Source: Chloroflexota bacterium (lineage in GTDB: Bacteria > Chloroflexota > Chloroflexia > Chloroflexales > Roseiflexaceae). From it: a DNA stretch of 64,000 bases. Below are positions 1 through 7,371 of this stretch, one piece after another; within the stretch, counting starts at the first letter, position 1, and each line of letters starts with the position of its first letter. The stretch spans positions 1 through 64,000 of the forward strand of contig JACAEQ010000135.1 of the NCBI GenBank assembly GCA_013388755.1, written 5' to 3'. The translations under genes were made by a program, and so were the position numbers. The notes beneath the pieces were generated by a model that saw only the letters and a list, made by a program, of their open reading frames with translations, ran no database searches and was not told where the DNA came from.

Positions 1-87
1 ATCCTCCTGCTGACGATTGGGTGTGGTAACCATATCGTAGCAGAAGCATGCCGCACCTTCAAAAACCCTTGACACCATGCCACCGAC

Positions 88-180
88 TGCTGAAAAACTC
101 TACCCTTGAGAGTCCCCCCGGTGGGGGGAGGTCGGGTGGGGGGCTGTGCGGTGCATAATGCCTTATTTGAAAGGTATTGG
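88..180 (+). repeat. GC-rich dispersed repeat, partial copy 1
   Basis: A run of C then G (ccccccggtggggggagg) is followed by a tail reading through gtgcggtgcataatgcc and ttatttgaaaggtattgg. The same tail occurs at 52390-52447, so this is a shortened copy of that element with part of the left arm missing. Its right end touches the broken histidine kinase gene, which begins abruptly at about position 178. Bases 1-87 hold nothing I can recognise. Confidence 0.75.
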
Positions 181-465
181 AGCTAGACGTCGATCCGCAG
201 CATATGGTGCAGGGCCTGGCGAATCTGCTGGGAAATGCGCTACGCCACGTACCGGCAGGCGGGGAGATCGTTCTTCTGGCGAATACCGCTCTTCGATCGC
301 TTCTGGCGCGGTGACAGGGCGCGCGTACGGAGCGGCGGCAGCCGGCCGGGCCTGGCGATCGCGAAGCAGATCGTTGAGGCGCACGGTGGTGAGATAATGG
401 TCGAAAGCCTGCCTGGTGAGGGAACGACGATGCGCCTGCGTGTTCCCGTGTTCCGCGAAGGGTGA
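178..465 (+). pseudogene. Sensor histidine kinase remnant (C-terminal ATPase domain)
   Basis: Two pieces of a histidine kinase HATPase_c domain lie in different frames. From about 180, one frame reads ELDVDPQHMVQGLANLLGNA, followed by LRHVPAGGEIVLLA, which is an N-box. From about 289, another frame reads FDRFWRGDRARV (F-box), then GGSRPGLAIAKQIVEAHGG (G2 box region) and ends with a GTTMRLRVPV-type C-terminus and a stop at 463-465. The stretch that should lie between them (G1 box, D-x-G-x-G) is absent and the frame changes at about 283-291, so an internal deletion has occurred. The dimerisation and sensor parts are missing because the GC-rich repeat begins immediately upstream. GGSRPGLA also departs from the usual GGSGLGLA. 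The gene is convergent with selD and is most likely non-functional. Confidence 0.8.
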
Positions 466-479
466 CGCGACCCGGCGCG

Positions 480-1526
480 CTATTCCTGTACTTCGATCCG
501 ATTCCCGGCGAAAACCTCGCCAACCGGCCAGCATCCCTGCCCGGCATCGGCGCACAGGCGTTGCAGGTCGGCGGCGGCAGAAGGTGGGAGGGCGAACAGG
601 AGCCCCCCCGAGGTCTGCGGGTCGTTCAGCAGCAGGCGGTACGCTTCACTCACGCCGGCAGTGTACTGTGTGTAGCCGTCACGCGCGACGAACTCCATGT
701 TGCGGGTGAGACCACCGGGCGCGATACGGGCTTCGGCGTAAGTCAAGGCGCCTGGCAGTAGCGGAACCCTGCCCGCGGCGATCCGCAACCCGACGCCGCT
801 CTGGCGCGCTATTTCAGCCGCATGGCCAAGCAGGCCGAACCCGGTGATGTCGGTAGCAGCGTGAACCTCGACGTGTCGCGCCAGTTCAGCGGCGTGCCGA
901 TTGAGTCGCAGCATGGAAGTAACGGCCGCCTCAAGGTGCGCCGGGTCCACCGCACGCCGTTTCAATGCTGTGGTCACCAGTCCCGTGCCGATGGGTTTGG
1001 TCAGCAGCAGGATGTCGCCTGGCTGCGCGCCACTCCTGGTTGTCACCCGCGCCGGGTCGATCAGTCCGGTGACGCACAGGCCATACTTCGGCTCCTGGTC
1101 GACCACGGTATGCCCGCCGCCGACGACCGCGCCGGCCTCGGCCACCTTATCGGCGCCACCCTGGAGAATCGCGCTCATCACCTCGGGTTCGAGCGTCTCG
1201 GGAAAGCCGGCAATTGCCAGCGCAAGGATTGGCCGCCCGCCCATCGCGTAGACATCGCTCAACGCGTTGGCCGCGGCAATCGCGCCATACGTGTATGGGT
1301 CGTCAACAATTGGCGGGAAAAAATCAACCGTTTGCACCAGCGCTGTGTGCTCATCGAGACGATAGACCACGGCATCATCGCTTGCCGCAGGCCCGACAAG
1401 GAGCGCCGGGTGCGCTGGTAGACGGAGCGCCGAAAGTATTTGCGTCAGGGCGCCCGGCCCCATTTTAGATGCTCAGCCAGCGCAGCCGGCAAGGTCCGTC
1501 AGGCGCACTTCGTCGCGATTGTGCAT
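480..1526 (-). CDS. selD: Selenide, water dikinase, probable selenoprotein (in-frame TGA)
   Basis: SelD makes selenophosphate from selenide and ATP for selenocysteine and selenouridine synthesis. An ATG-initiated frame from 1463 covers 327 residues but lacks the conserved N-terminus. Reading upstream in the same frame gives an ATG at 1526, then MHNRDEVRLTDLAGCAG, a TGA at 1475-1473, then ASKMGPGALTQIL. This aligns without gaps to the family motif (E. coli GAGCGCK...): the TGA falls on catalytic Cys17 and the following Lys on Lys20. With TGA as selenocysteine the protein is 348 residues, the usual family length. Other signatures are SDDAVVYRL, QTVDFFPPIVDDPY, NALSDVYAMGG, GGHTVVDQEPKYGL and ITGFGLLGH. 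A G/C hairpin lies 16 nt after the TGA (see the separate entry). A weak GGAAGAG ribosome site precedes 1526. A database annotation starting at 1463 would be truncated. Confidence 0.9.
1447..1461 (-). promoter_or_regulatory. Candidate bacterial SECIS hairpin in selD
   Basis: On the coding (minus) strand, five base pairs (G.U, G-C, G-C, G-C, C-G) between 1461-1457 and 1451-1447 enclose a five-base loop CGGGC. The loop begins 16 nt after the in-frame TGA, and a G is present within its first two bases. Both fit the usual description of bacterial SECIS elements, which recruit SelB to recode UGA. The fold was done by hand and the stem is short, so this is suggestive only. Confidence 0.45.
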
Positions 1527-1554
1527 AGGTTACGTCTCTTCCGTGTACGTTCGA

Positions 1555-1687
1555 CTTTGTCATTGCGCGGAGCGTGAGCGACCACCTGCAGCGAGCGCAG
1601 CGTGGCTGAAGCACTCTCCGCTCGCGCCGCTCGATCGCTTCGCTGCGCGTGCAATGACATCGAACCATCCGTTATTCGGATAGGCAC
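1555..1687. repeat. Palindromic MITE-like repeat, copy A
   Basis: This lies between selD and the RDD gene. It contains the shared core cattgcgcggagcgtgag, ctgcagcgagcgcagcg, gccgctcgatcgcttcg and gcgtgcaatgacat, and ends with attcggataggca, the right terminal repeat of the family. The left terminal repeat is degenerate and may extend to about 1521, close to the selD start codon. Confidence 0.7.
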
Positions 1688-1729
1688 CAGGTGTATCACG
1701 GACAACCCGGCCAGCAGCGCATCACCGGT

Positions 1730-2500
1730 TCAGCGGTCGTGGCGCTGTTGCCGGTACGCCGCAACGATGCGCTCGACCAGTTGCTCGGCAGCGAAGCCGG
1801 GCGGCAGGCCAAGGCGGGCGCTCAGGCCTTCGGCAAGGCGTGTTGCCAGCCGGCGACGCACCGGAGGGGCCAGGTCGCTGCGGCGGTCGAGAAACTCGCG
1901 CAGCAGCGCGTAATCGTACGCTGTCAGGCCAGATATGTCAGGAAGACCGGCCGCTTCATCGTCTGGGTCCGGCACTGGTGGCGTGGCAGCCTCGCGCACC
2001 AGCGTTTCGAGGGTGACATCAGCACGCTCACGCACAACCAGCGTCCCGCTTGCCAGGTCACCCAGACGCCGGGCCCGCCGATCGATGAACATGGTCACGA
2101 CACCAATGCCATACAATGCCGGGAGAAAATCGATCAGCCGGATGACATTGCGAATCGCTGAGCCAAGTACGGTGATCGGTCGCCCGCCTTCCGATACCAC
2201 GCGTAGACCGATCAGCCGTTTACCAGGACTCTGGCCGTTCCATACCAGTTCAAATGCAATATAGTACCCCCATACGATCGCAAATCCCAGCACCACGCCG
2301 AGCGCCAGCAGCACGCTCTCGGCAAATGCAACCAGTTCGGAAGCCAGGCCAAGCGCAAATAACAGGATGACCTGTGCCACCCCAATCAACGCGCTGTCGA
2401 CGATTGCGGCCAGAAAGCGTGAACCAATCCCGGCGACGTCATACGCCAGCTCGATGTTTTCCGGTGTCTCTACCAGGTAACGATCATGCGCATTCGGCAT
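1730..2500 (-). CDS. RDD family integral membrane protein
   Basis: This is a 256-residue protein. The RDD domain occupies about residues 20-165, with the Arg and Asp of the first helix visible in GSRFLAAIVDSALIG, a second hydrophobic pair around residues 60-88, and a third segment near LPALYGIGVVTMFIDRR followed by RLGDLASGTLVVRE, a typical RDD ending. About 85 charged residues follow as a soluble tail, which is longer than in minimal RDD proteins. RDD proteins are poorly understood; some have been linked to ion or compatible-solute transport, so no substrate is claimed. The ATG at 2500 has AGGA 8-9 bases upstream. The gene follows the histidine phosphatase gene by 72 bp on the same strand, so the two may be co-transcribed. 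Confidence 0.85.
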   Translation of the reverse strand: MPNAHDRYLVETPENIELAYDVAGIGSRFLAAIVDSALIGVAQVILLFALGLASELVAFAESVLLALGVVLGFAIVWGYYIAFELVWNGQSPGKRLIGLRVVSEGGRPITVLGSAIRNVIRLIDFLPALYGIGVVTMFIDRRARRLGDLASGTLVVRERADVTLETLVREAATPPVPDPDDEAAGLPDISGLTAYDYALLREFLDRRSDLAPPVRRRLATRLAEGLSARLGLPPGFAAEQLVERIVAAYRQQRHDR

Positions 2501-2572
2501 CTCGGATATCCTGTTCGCCGCCGCGTACCGTAACGCACAGGGCCATACTGTTGCCCCGGTGGGCGATTCGCA

Positions 2573-3241
2573 TCAGGCGCGTTCGGCATCATCGCGCTGC
2601 GCATCCATCATGTCGGGTGCCTGCGAAGCGGCATCGAGATGCAGCATATCATTGACGGCAAGAATGCGCCAGCCGGTTGTTTCGCGCACAATGACCGACA
2701 GCGCGGTGTTGCCGATATGTAACGGGCGCGGCAACGCACCGACAAGGCCACGCGCGGCATGCAACAGCAACGCGCGCACGGGCCCGCCGTGGGTCACCAG
2801 CGCCAGAGTCTGCCCGCTCCGCTCAATCGCCAGGCGCTCCGCCGCACCAACGACGCGATTGTAGAGCTGGCCGAAGGTCTCGCCTCCACCGCGCGGAATA
2901 TCTTCGCCCGACTCAAAACGCGCCAGCAGGTCGGGAAAGCGTGCTTTCACCTCACGGTGGGTCAGCCCACTCCAGGCGCCTACGTCAATCTCGCGCAATG
3001 CGGGTAACGGTTCAGGCGCGTTCCCCAGCATGCCGGCCACGACGGTCGCCGTTTCCCATGCACGCTGCAAGTCGCTGCTATAGATCGCATCGAAGCAGGT
3101 ACGCTGTGCCAGCAGGCGCGCTGCAAGCCGTTCGGCCTGCTCCCGCCCGGCTGCGTTGAGCGGTATATCCGCGCTGCCCTGCCAGCGCCCCTCGGCGTTC
3201 CAGTCGGTCTGGCCGTGACGGATCAGATAGAAGGTGGTCAT
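2573..3241 (-). CDS. Histidine phosphatase family protein (phosphoglycerate mutase-like)
   Basis: This is a 222-residue member of the histidine phosphatase superfamily, which uses a phosphohistidine intermediate. The RHG signature is at the N-terminus (YLIRHGQTDWN, His about 9). The second catalytic His is in LVTHGGPVRALL and the acidic residue is in REIDVGAWSGL. The spacing matches the CobC/GpmB branch (alpha-ribazole phosphatase or broad phosphatase) rather than true dPGM glycolytic mutases. No cobalamin genes lie nearby, so the substrate is open. It lies upstream of the RDD gene on the same strand and is divergent from melA. Confidence 0.85.
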   Translation of the reverse strand: MTTFYLIRHGQTDWNAEGRWQGSADIPLNAAGREQAERLAARLLAQRTCFDAIYSSDLQRAWETATVVAGMLGNAPEPLPALREIDVGAWSGLTHREVKARFPDLLARFESGEDIPRGGGETFGQLYNRVVGAAERLAIERSGQTLALVTHGGPVRALLLHAARGLVGALPRPLHIGNTALSVIVRETTGWRILAVNDMLHLDAASQAPDMMDAQRDDAERA

Positions 3242-3461
3242 ACTACTCGCTGTCTAACCTGCGCTGGTACTGGTGGCCGTGCCGGTCATGCCGTGAGTAT
3301 ACCAGACGACGACATGCCATGCACATTTTGCGAGCAGGTGTGATGTTCGCACGAACGGTACTGTATGTGTCCTGGCAGGGTGGGCGTAGCAATGTATGCT
3401 GCTGGTAACGCCACCAGCGGCCTTGATCGGCAGTTGGAACCGATGGAGGCGTGCCATCTTG

Positions 3462-3470
3462 TGGCATAAT
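3462..3470 (+). promoter_or_regulatory. Extended -10 promoter for melA
   Basis: TGGCATAAT (extended TGn plus a CATAAT hexamer) lies about 67 bases before the melA start codon. No clear -35 hexamer is present at the expected distance, which is tolerated with an extended -10. The rest of the 295 bp divergent interval (3242-3536) shows nothing else recognisable. Confidence 0.45.
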
Positions 3471-3536
3471 GGGATACGCTCGACAGGTCAGGACGCCGGA
3501 GTGGTCGCCGGCCACGAGCGAAAGTGAGGTCGTACA

Positions 3537-4943
3537 ATGGCTCCTAGAATCACCTTTATTGGTGCCGGTAGTACCGTGTTCGCCAGGAACCTCATGGGTG
3601 ACATTCTCAGCTTCCCGGAGTTATCCGATGCCAGGTTGACGCTGTTCGACATCGACCCGGAACGTCTGCGCACGTCCGAGATCGTGGCGCACAAAGTTGC
3701 TGCAGCACTCGACGCGCGACCAGTGATCGAAGCCACCACCGATCGGCGACGTGCCCTCAACGGTGCCGACTATGCAATCTGTATGATTCAGGTTGGCGGC
3801 TATAAACCCGGCACAGTGATTGATTTCGAAATACCGAAGAAGTATGGCCTGCGGCAAACCATAGCCGATACCCTTGGCATTGGCGGCGTGATGCGCGGTC
3901 TGCGTACCATCCCGGTGCTGCTCTCGATGTGCAAGGACATGGAAGAGTTGTGCCCGGATGTCACATTTCTGCAATACGTCAACCCGATGGCGATGAACTG
4001 CTGGGCCATCAGTCGTGCCAGTACCATCAAGACCGTCGGCCTGTGTCATAGCGTGCAGGGAACCGCCGAACAACTGGCAGAGGATATTGGCGTGCCGATC
4101 GAGGAGATTAACTATCGTTGCGCCGGTATTAACCACATGGCGTTCTACCTCACATTCGAACGCGACGGGCAGGATCTCTACCCGCTGATCCGCAAGGTGT
4201 ATGATGAAGGGCGCGTGCCGGACTGGAATCGTGTGCGCTACGAACTGTTCCGCCGTGTCGGCTACTTCGTGACCGAGTCGAGCGAGCACTTCAGTGAATA
4301 CGTTCCCTGGTTCATCAAGCGCGATCGCCCCGATCTGATCGAGCGCTTCAATGTGCCGCTCGATGAGTACATCCGTCGTTGCGAAATGCAACTGGCCGGC
4401 TGGGAGTTCGTGCAACACAAAATTGATCACCCATCTGCCACCAGTGCCGATCTACGCGCCATGATGCATGAGCGTTCCACGGTTAATCCATACCTGACGT
4501 CCGAGTTTATCGAGCGTGTCATTGAGTCGGCTGAAGATCTCGATGCCGGCAAGGTGACGCGCAGCCATGAGTATGGCTCACTGATTATCCACAGTATCGA
4601 AACTGGCCAGCCACGGGTGGTCTATGGTAATGTACCGAATCATGGTCTGATCGATAATCTCCCACCGGGTTGCTGCGTTGAGGTGCCATGCCTTGTTGAC
4701 AAGAATGGCGTCCAGCCGACACGGATTGGCGCACTTCCGCCGCACCTGGCTGCGCTGATGCAGACCAACGTGAACGTTCAGGCGCTCACCGTTGAGGCAG
4801 CATTGACCGGAAAGCGCGAGCATATCTATCACGCGGCGATGCTTGATCCGCATACGGCTGCCGAACTCGACCTTGACCAGATCTGGGCGCTGGTGGATGA
4901 TCTGATTGTTGCGCACGGTGACTGGCTGCCGGCGTATCAGTAA
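3537..4943 (+). CDS. melA: Alpha-galactosidase/alpha-glucosidase, glycoside hydrolase family 4
   Basis: This is a 468-residue GH4 enzyme. The family cleaves glycosides by an NAD+- and Mn2+-dependent redox elimination. The N-terminus is the NAD-binding Rossmann motif (TFIGAGSTVFARNLMGD). The metal ligands are visible as Cys in GLCHSVQGT and His in CAGINHMAFYL. DTLGIGGVMRGLRTIPV and YVNPMAMNCWA match the MelA branch, so alpha-galactosidase is favoured over alpha-glucosidase or galacturonidase. A GAGG ribosome site is 7 bases before the ATG. galT lies downstream on the opposite strand; release of galactose by this enzyme and conversion by GalT would form a raffinose/melibiose-type route. The protein is cytoplasmic, with no signal peptide. 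A strong terminator follows at 5136. Confidence 0.9.
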   Translation: MAPRITFIGAGSTVFARNLMGDILSFPELSDARLTLFDIDPERLRTSEIVAHKVAAALDARPVIEATTDRRRALNGADYAICMIQVGGYKPGTVIDFEIPKKYGLRQTIADTLGIGGVMRGLRTIPVLLSMCKDMEELCPDVTFLQYVNPMAMNCWAISRASTIKTVGLCHSVQGTAEQLAEDIGVPIEEINYRCAGINHMAFYLTFERDGQDLYPLIRKVYDEGRVPDWNRVRYELFRRVGYFVTESSEHFSEYVPWFIKRDRPDLIERFNVPLDEYIRRCEMQLAGWEFVQHKIDHPSATSADLRAMMHERSTVNPYLTSEFIERVIESAEDLDAGKVTRSHEYGSLIIHSIETGQPRVVYGNVPNHGLIDNLPPGCCVEVPCLVDKNGVQPTRIGALPPHLAALMQTNVNVQALTVEAALTGKREHIYHAAMLDPHTAAELDLDQIWALVDDLIVAHGDWLPAYQ

Positions 4944-5058
4944 GAGCCTATTGCGGTTGTCGCCTCATAACCTCGGGGCATAGAAAACACAACCCAATTA
5001 TTGACGCATTGCGCTATACTATAGTCGGAACCAGGACGCAGGCCATTGGGTCAGCGGG

Positions 5059-5098
5059 GCAAATCGGAAGGTTTGCGGGGGGATCATTGGATCCCCCC
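5059..5098 (+). other. Two hairpins upstream of the melA terminator
   Basis: GCAAA (5059-5063) pairs with TTTGC (5072-5076) around a TCGGAAGG loop. Immediately after, GGGGGGATC (5077-5085) pairs perfectly with GATCCCCCC (5090-5098) around ATTG. Neither is followed by a T-run, but the rho-independent terminator begins 38 bases later. They may be part of a structured mRNA 3' end or of a small RNA that uses the same terminator. Confidence 0.5.
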
Positions 5099-5135
5099 AC
5101 CTGGTTTTGGTCTTTCACCTGTGGGTTCTGAACGA

Positions 5136-5172
5136 GGCGGGGTGCGGTTATAGACCGCGCCCCGCCTTTTTT
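5136..5172 (+). terminator. Rho-independent terminator after melA
   Basis: GGCGGGGTGCGGT (5136-5148) pairs with ACCGCGCCCCGCC (5154-5166), with one G.U pair, around TATAG. It is followed by six T residues. The geometry is that of a strong intrinsic terminator on the plus strand. There is no T-run on the other side, so it is not expected to stop galT transcription. Confidence 0.9.
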
Positions 5173-5186
5173 GGTGTTGCTGCCGG

Positions 5187-6251
5187 TTATTCGCGGTAGT
5201 GTCGCTCGGATAGCGAACGCAACCGTTCAGCCGCCTGTTCGGGGGTAATGTCGCGTTGCGCTTCGGCCAGCAACTCGAAGCCGACCATGAACTTCCGCAC
5301 CGTTGCTGAACGGAGCAGCGGCGGATACACATGGGCGTGCAGGTGCCACGCTGGATGCGCTACGCCGTCTGTCGGGCGCTGGTGAAAACCGAGCGAGTAG
5401 GGGAACGATGTCTGGAACAGATTGTCATAACGTGTAGTGAGCCGTTTAAGGATGTCGGCCAGGGCGCGCCGTTCAGATGGCGCCAGGTCGGTGATCGCGC
5501 CGGTATGTCTGCGGCTGATGATCAGTGTTTCGAATGGCCAGACCGCCCAGAAGGGGACAACGGCGACGAAATGGTCATTGATGCATACGATGCGTTCCTG
5601 GCGTTCCAGCTCGATTGCCAGGTAATCTGCGAGGAGTGAACGCCCGGTTACTGCCAGGTAGTCGCGCTGGGATTCATCTTCACGCGCAACATTAAGCGGC
5701 AGGTGTTCGGTGGCCCAGATCTGGCCGTGAGGATGCGGATTGCTGGCGCCCATCATCGCGCCGCGGTTTTCGAAGATCTGGACATAACCAATGTACGGCA
5801 GGGCACCGAGTTCGTCAAACTGTTCGGCCCAGACGTCAACGACCCGCGTGAGCGCATCAACGCTCATCTCGGCCAGCGTCAGATCGTGGCGCGGCGAGAA
5901 GCAGACCACACGGCAGGTGCCGCGTTCGCTACGCGCATACAGGAGCGGATGCCCGCCGGCGGCTGCCTGAATACCGGACGGTATGTACTCGCCGGGTGGT
6001 GTATCCGGCAGCAGGGCGGCGAAGTCGTTGGTAAAGACGAACGTCTGATCATATACGGGATTCGTTACGCCGCCGGCCCTGGCGTTGCCCGGGCAGAGAT
6101 AGCAGGCTGGATCATACACCGGGCGCTGTTCGGGCGCCGGTTGTTCGATCTGGCCCTGCCATGGGCGTCTGGTGCGATGCGGCGAGACCAGGATCCACTC
6201 GCGGGTGAGCGGATTAAAGCGCCGGTGTGGATGGTCATTCAAAGAGAACAT
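5187..6251 (-). CDS. galT: Galactose-1-phosphate uridylyltransferase
   Basis: GalT exchanges UMP between UDP-glucose and galactose 1-phosphate in the Leloir pathway. The protein has 354 residues from the chosen ATG at 6251, which has GGAGG five bases upstream; an ATG four codons earlier overlaps that site. The signature HPHGQ active-site segment is present ([13 protein letters not shown]), whose second His is the nucleophile. The zinc-type CYLCPGN motif is near residue 50, and [10 protein letters not shown] and the [14 protein letters not shown]-terminal HIT-like motif are intact. It converges on melA across a terminator. No galK or galE is in the window. Cytoplasmic. Confidence 0.92.
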   Translation of the reverse strand: MFSLNDHPHRRFNPLTREWILVSPHRTRRPWQGQIEQPAPEQRPVYDPACYLCPGNARAGGVTNPVYDQTFVFTNDFAALLPDTPPGEYIPSGIQAAAGGHPLLYARSERGTCRVVCFSPRHDLTLAEMSVDALTRVVDVWAEQFDELGALPYIGYVQIFENRGAMMGASNPHPHGQIWATEHLPLNVAREDESQRDYLAVTGRSLLADYLAIELERQERIVCINDHFVAVVPFWAVWPFETLIISRRHTGAITDLAPSERRALADILKRLTTRYDNLFQTSFPYSLGFHQRPTDGVAHPAWHLHAHVYPPLLRSATVRKFMVGFELLAEAQRDITPEQAAERLRSLSERHYRE

Positions 6252-6331
6252 GCACGCCTCCATCCAGGCTGAGTGGCCGAGTCGTGCATATCATACAGTG
6301 ATTGCCTCGCAAAGTGTGAACGGTTTCCTTA

Positions 6332-6489
6332 GAGCCTGTCCGAAAACCAGATGGTCCATGTCATGGCGAGCGCGAGCGAAGCAAGCTCCTCGCGCGCCGC
6401 TCGATTGCTTCAGCCACGCTTCGCTCGCTGCAGGCGGTCGCTGGCGCTCCTCGCAATGACAGCCTGCCCATGGGTTTTCGGACAGGCTC
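6332..6489. mobile_element. MITE with terminal inverted repeats, copy B
   Basis: This is a complete non-coding element of 158 bp. The left end GAGCCTGTCCGAAAACC and right end GGTTTTCGGACAGGCTC are perfect inverted repeats. It is flanked by TTA on both sides (6329-6331 and 6490-6492), which reads as a 3 bp target duplication. The interior is also palindromic (gcgagcgaagcaag, cgctcgattgcttcag, ttcgctcgctgcagg). There is no coding capacity; presumably it was moved by a transposase encoded elsewhere. The ends and TNA-type target are reminiscent of IS5-group elements, but that assignment is a guess. The right TTA is also the TAA stop codon of the VanW-like gene. Confidence 0.85.
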
Positions 6490-7164
6490 TTAGCGTACTT
6501 CCAGGGCGCGCACGACAATCTGATCGGGCGCAGGGCCTTCAACGACGTGGAGCTGGAGCGTGGCGGCGTGTGTATTGGTGATCTGCAGATCCTGCCGCCC
6601 GCCGAACGACCCCGCCTGGCCGTCAATGTTCCAGATCGCGACGGCATCCTCATCAGCGACGTTCAGTAACCCGATACCGGCGGTTTGCACGTGATTAGGA
6701 AACGCGAATGCCGATGGTGGCAGTACCGGTCGCAGCGCCTGGACATAGCGGCTGGCCAGGTCGCACCAGCCACCACCGGGGATGCCGGCCACCACGCGCA
6801 CACGGACCCGGGTGGGTGCACCGACGCTGGCATTGAAGCTCCACGTGTCGCCAGGGTTGATGATGACGCTGCGCAGTGCGCCGCCATTGGCGTCAAGTGC
6901 GGCGCGTATGTTGTAGCCAGCGTCGCCGTGCAGACTCAATGGCGCACTTTCGCCAATCAACCGGTATTTCTGGCCAGATTGCTGCGTGAACGTTGCCGTG
7001 AGCGACTCGGATCCGGCGAATGCTGGCGATGGCCCGCCGCTCTGCTGCAATGGCATGCCGAAGAGCGTGTGCGGTATGGCTGCCTGGTGTTCATGGTAGA
7101 GAATGACCAGGCTGATGGCCAGGACCAGCCAGAGGCCGGGCGGGCAGCGGAACAACGTAATCAT
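6490..7164 (-). CDS. VanW-like domain protein, membrane-anchored
   Basis: This is a 224-residue protein. Residues 8-25 (LWLVLAISLVILYHEH region) form an N-terminal membrane anchor or signal. From about residue 85 it carries a VanW-like pattern: SVIINPGDTWSFNASVG, then GGGWCDLASRYVQALRPV (family consensus GGGxCQxSTxLY), then a C-terminal beta region ending with RQDLQITNT. VanW domains are widespread in Gram-positive and Chloroflexota envelopes and their function is not settled; the conserved Cys is kept. The stop codon TAA coincides with the target duplication of MITE copy B, so the gene end was preserved when the element inserted. It is transcribed divergently from the SH3-domain gene, with a good promoter at 7199-7227. 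Confidence 0.75.
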   Translation of the reverse strand: MITLFRCPPGLWLVLAISLVILYHEHQAAIPHTLFGMPLQQSGGPSPAFAGSESLTATFTQQSGQKYRLIGESAPLSLHGDAGYNIRAALDANGGALRSVIINPGDTWSFNASVGAPTRVRVRVVAGIPGGGWCDLASRYVQALRPVLPPSAFAFPNHVQTAGIGLLNVADEDAVAIWNIDGQAGSFGGRQDLQITNTHAATLQLHVVEGPAPDQIVVRALEVR

Positions 7165-7198
7165 GGGTTCTTCTTTCGTCAGGCCGGGCGATGCTGTA

Positions 7199-7227
7199 AT
7201 ACTAGCATATATGTTCTATTTTATCAA
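7199..7227 (-). promoter_or_regulatory. Sigma70-type promoter for the VanW-like gene
   Basis: On the minus strand, TTGATA (7227-7222) and TAGTAT (7204-7199) are separated by exactly 17 bases. This lies about 35 bases upstream of the ATG at 7164, in an unusually AT-rich patch of an otherwise GC-rich intergenic region. Confidence 0.65.
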
Positions 7228-7371
7228 CTTACTGTGAACAACTTCCGGGACGCTCATGACGCGGCACTACCCCGGATCATTGACACCCGGCGCGCGTCAT
7301 CAGGTGCAACCACCCATCAGTCATGGGCTATACTGATCACGGTTTTGATGTGCGTCGTGTGAGGTTGTGCC

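Noticed and set aside
480-1463. SelD as a 327-residue protein starting at ATG 1463
   Set aside because: This start omits the conserved catalytic N-terminus; reading through the TGA to ATG 1526 restores it.
3621-4430. Minus-strand open frame opposite melA
   Set aside because: Overlaps the GH4 catalytic region entirely; no ribosome site or family similarity.
5030-5172. Possible SRP (4.5S) RNA because of GGTCAG and CGGAAGG words
   Set aside because: The invariant SRP core order and the GCAGCC segment are missing and the hairpins do not form the SRP apical fold.
7280-7285. Perfect TTGACA as a -35 box for the SH3-domain gene
   Set aside because: No -10 hexamer lies 16-18 bases downstream; the TATACT at 7329 is 43 bases away.
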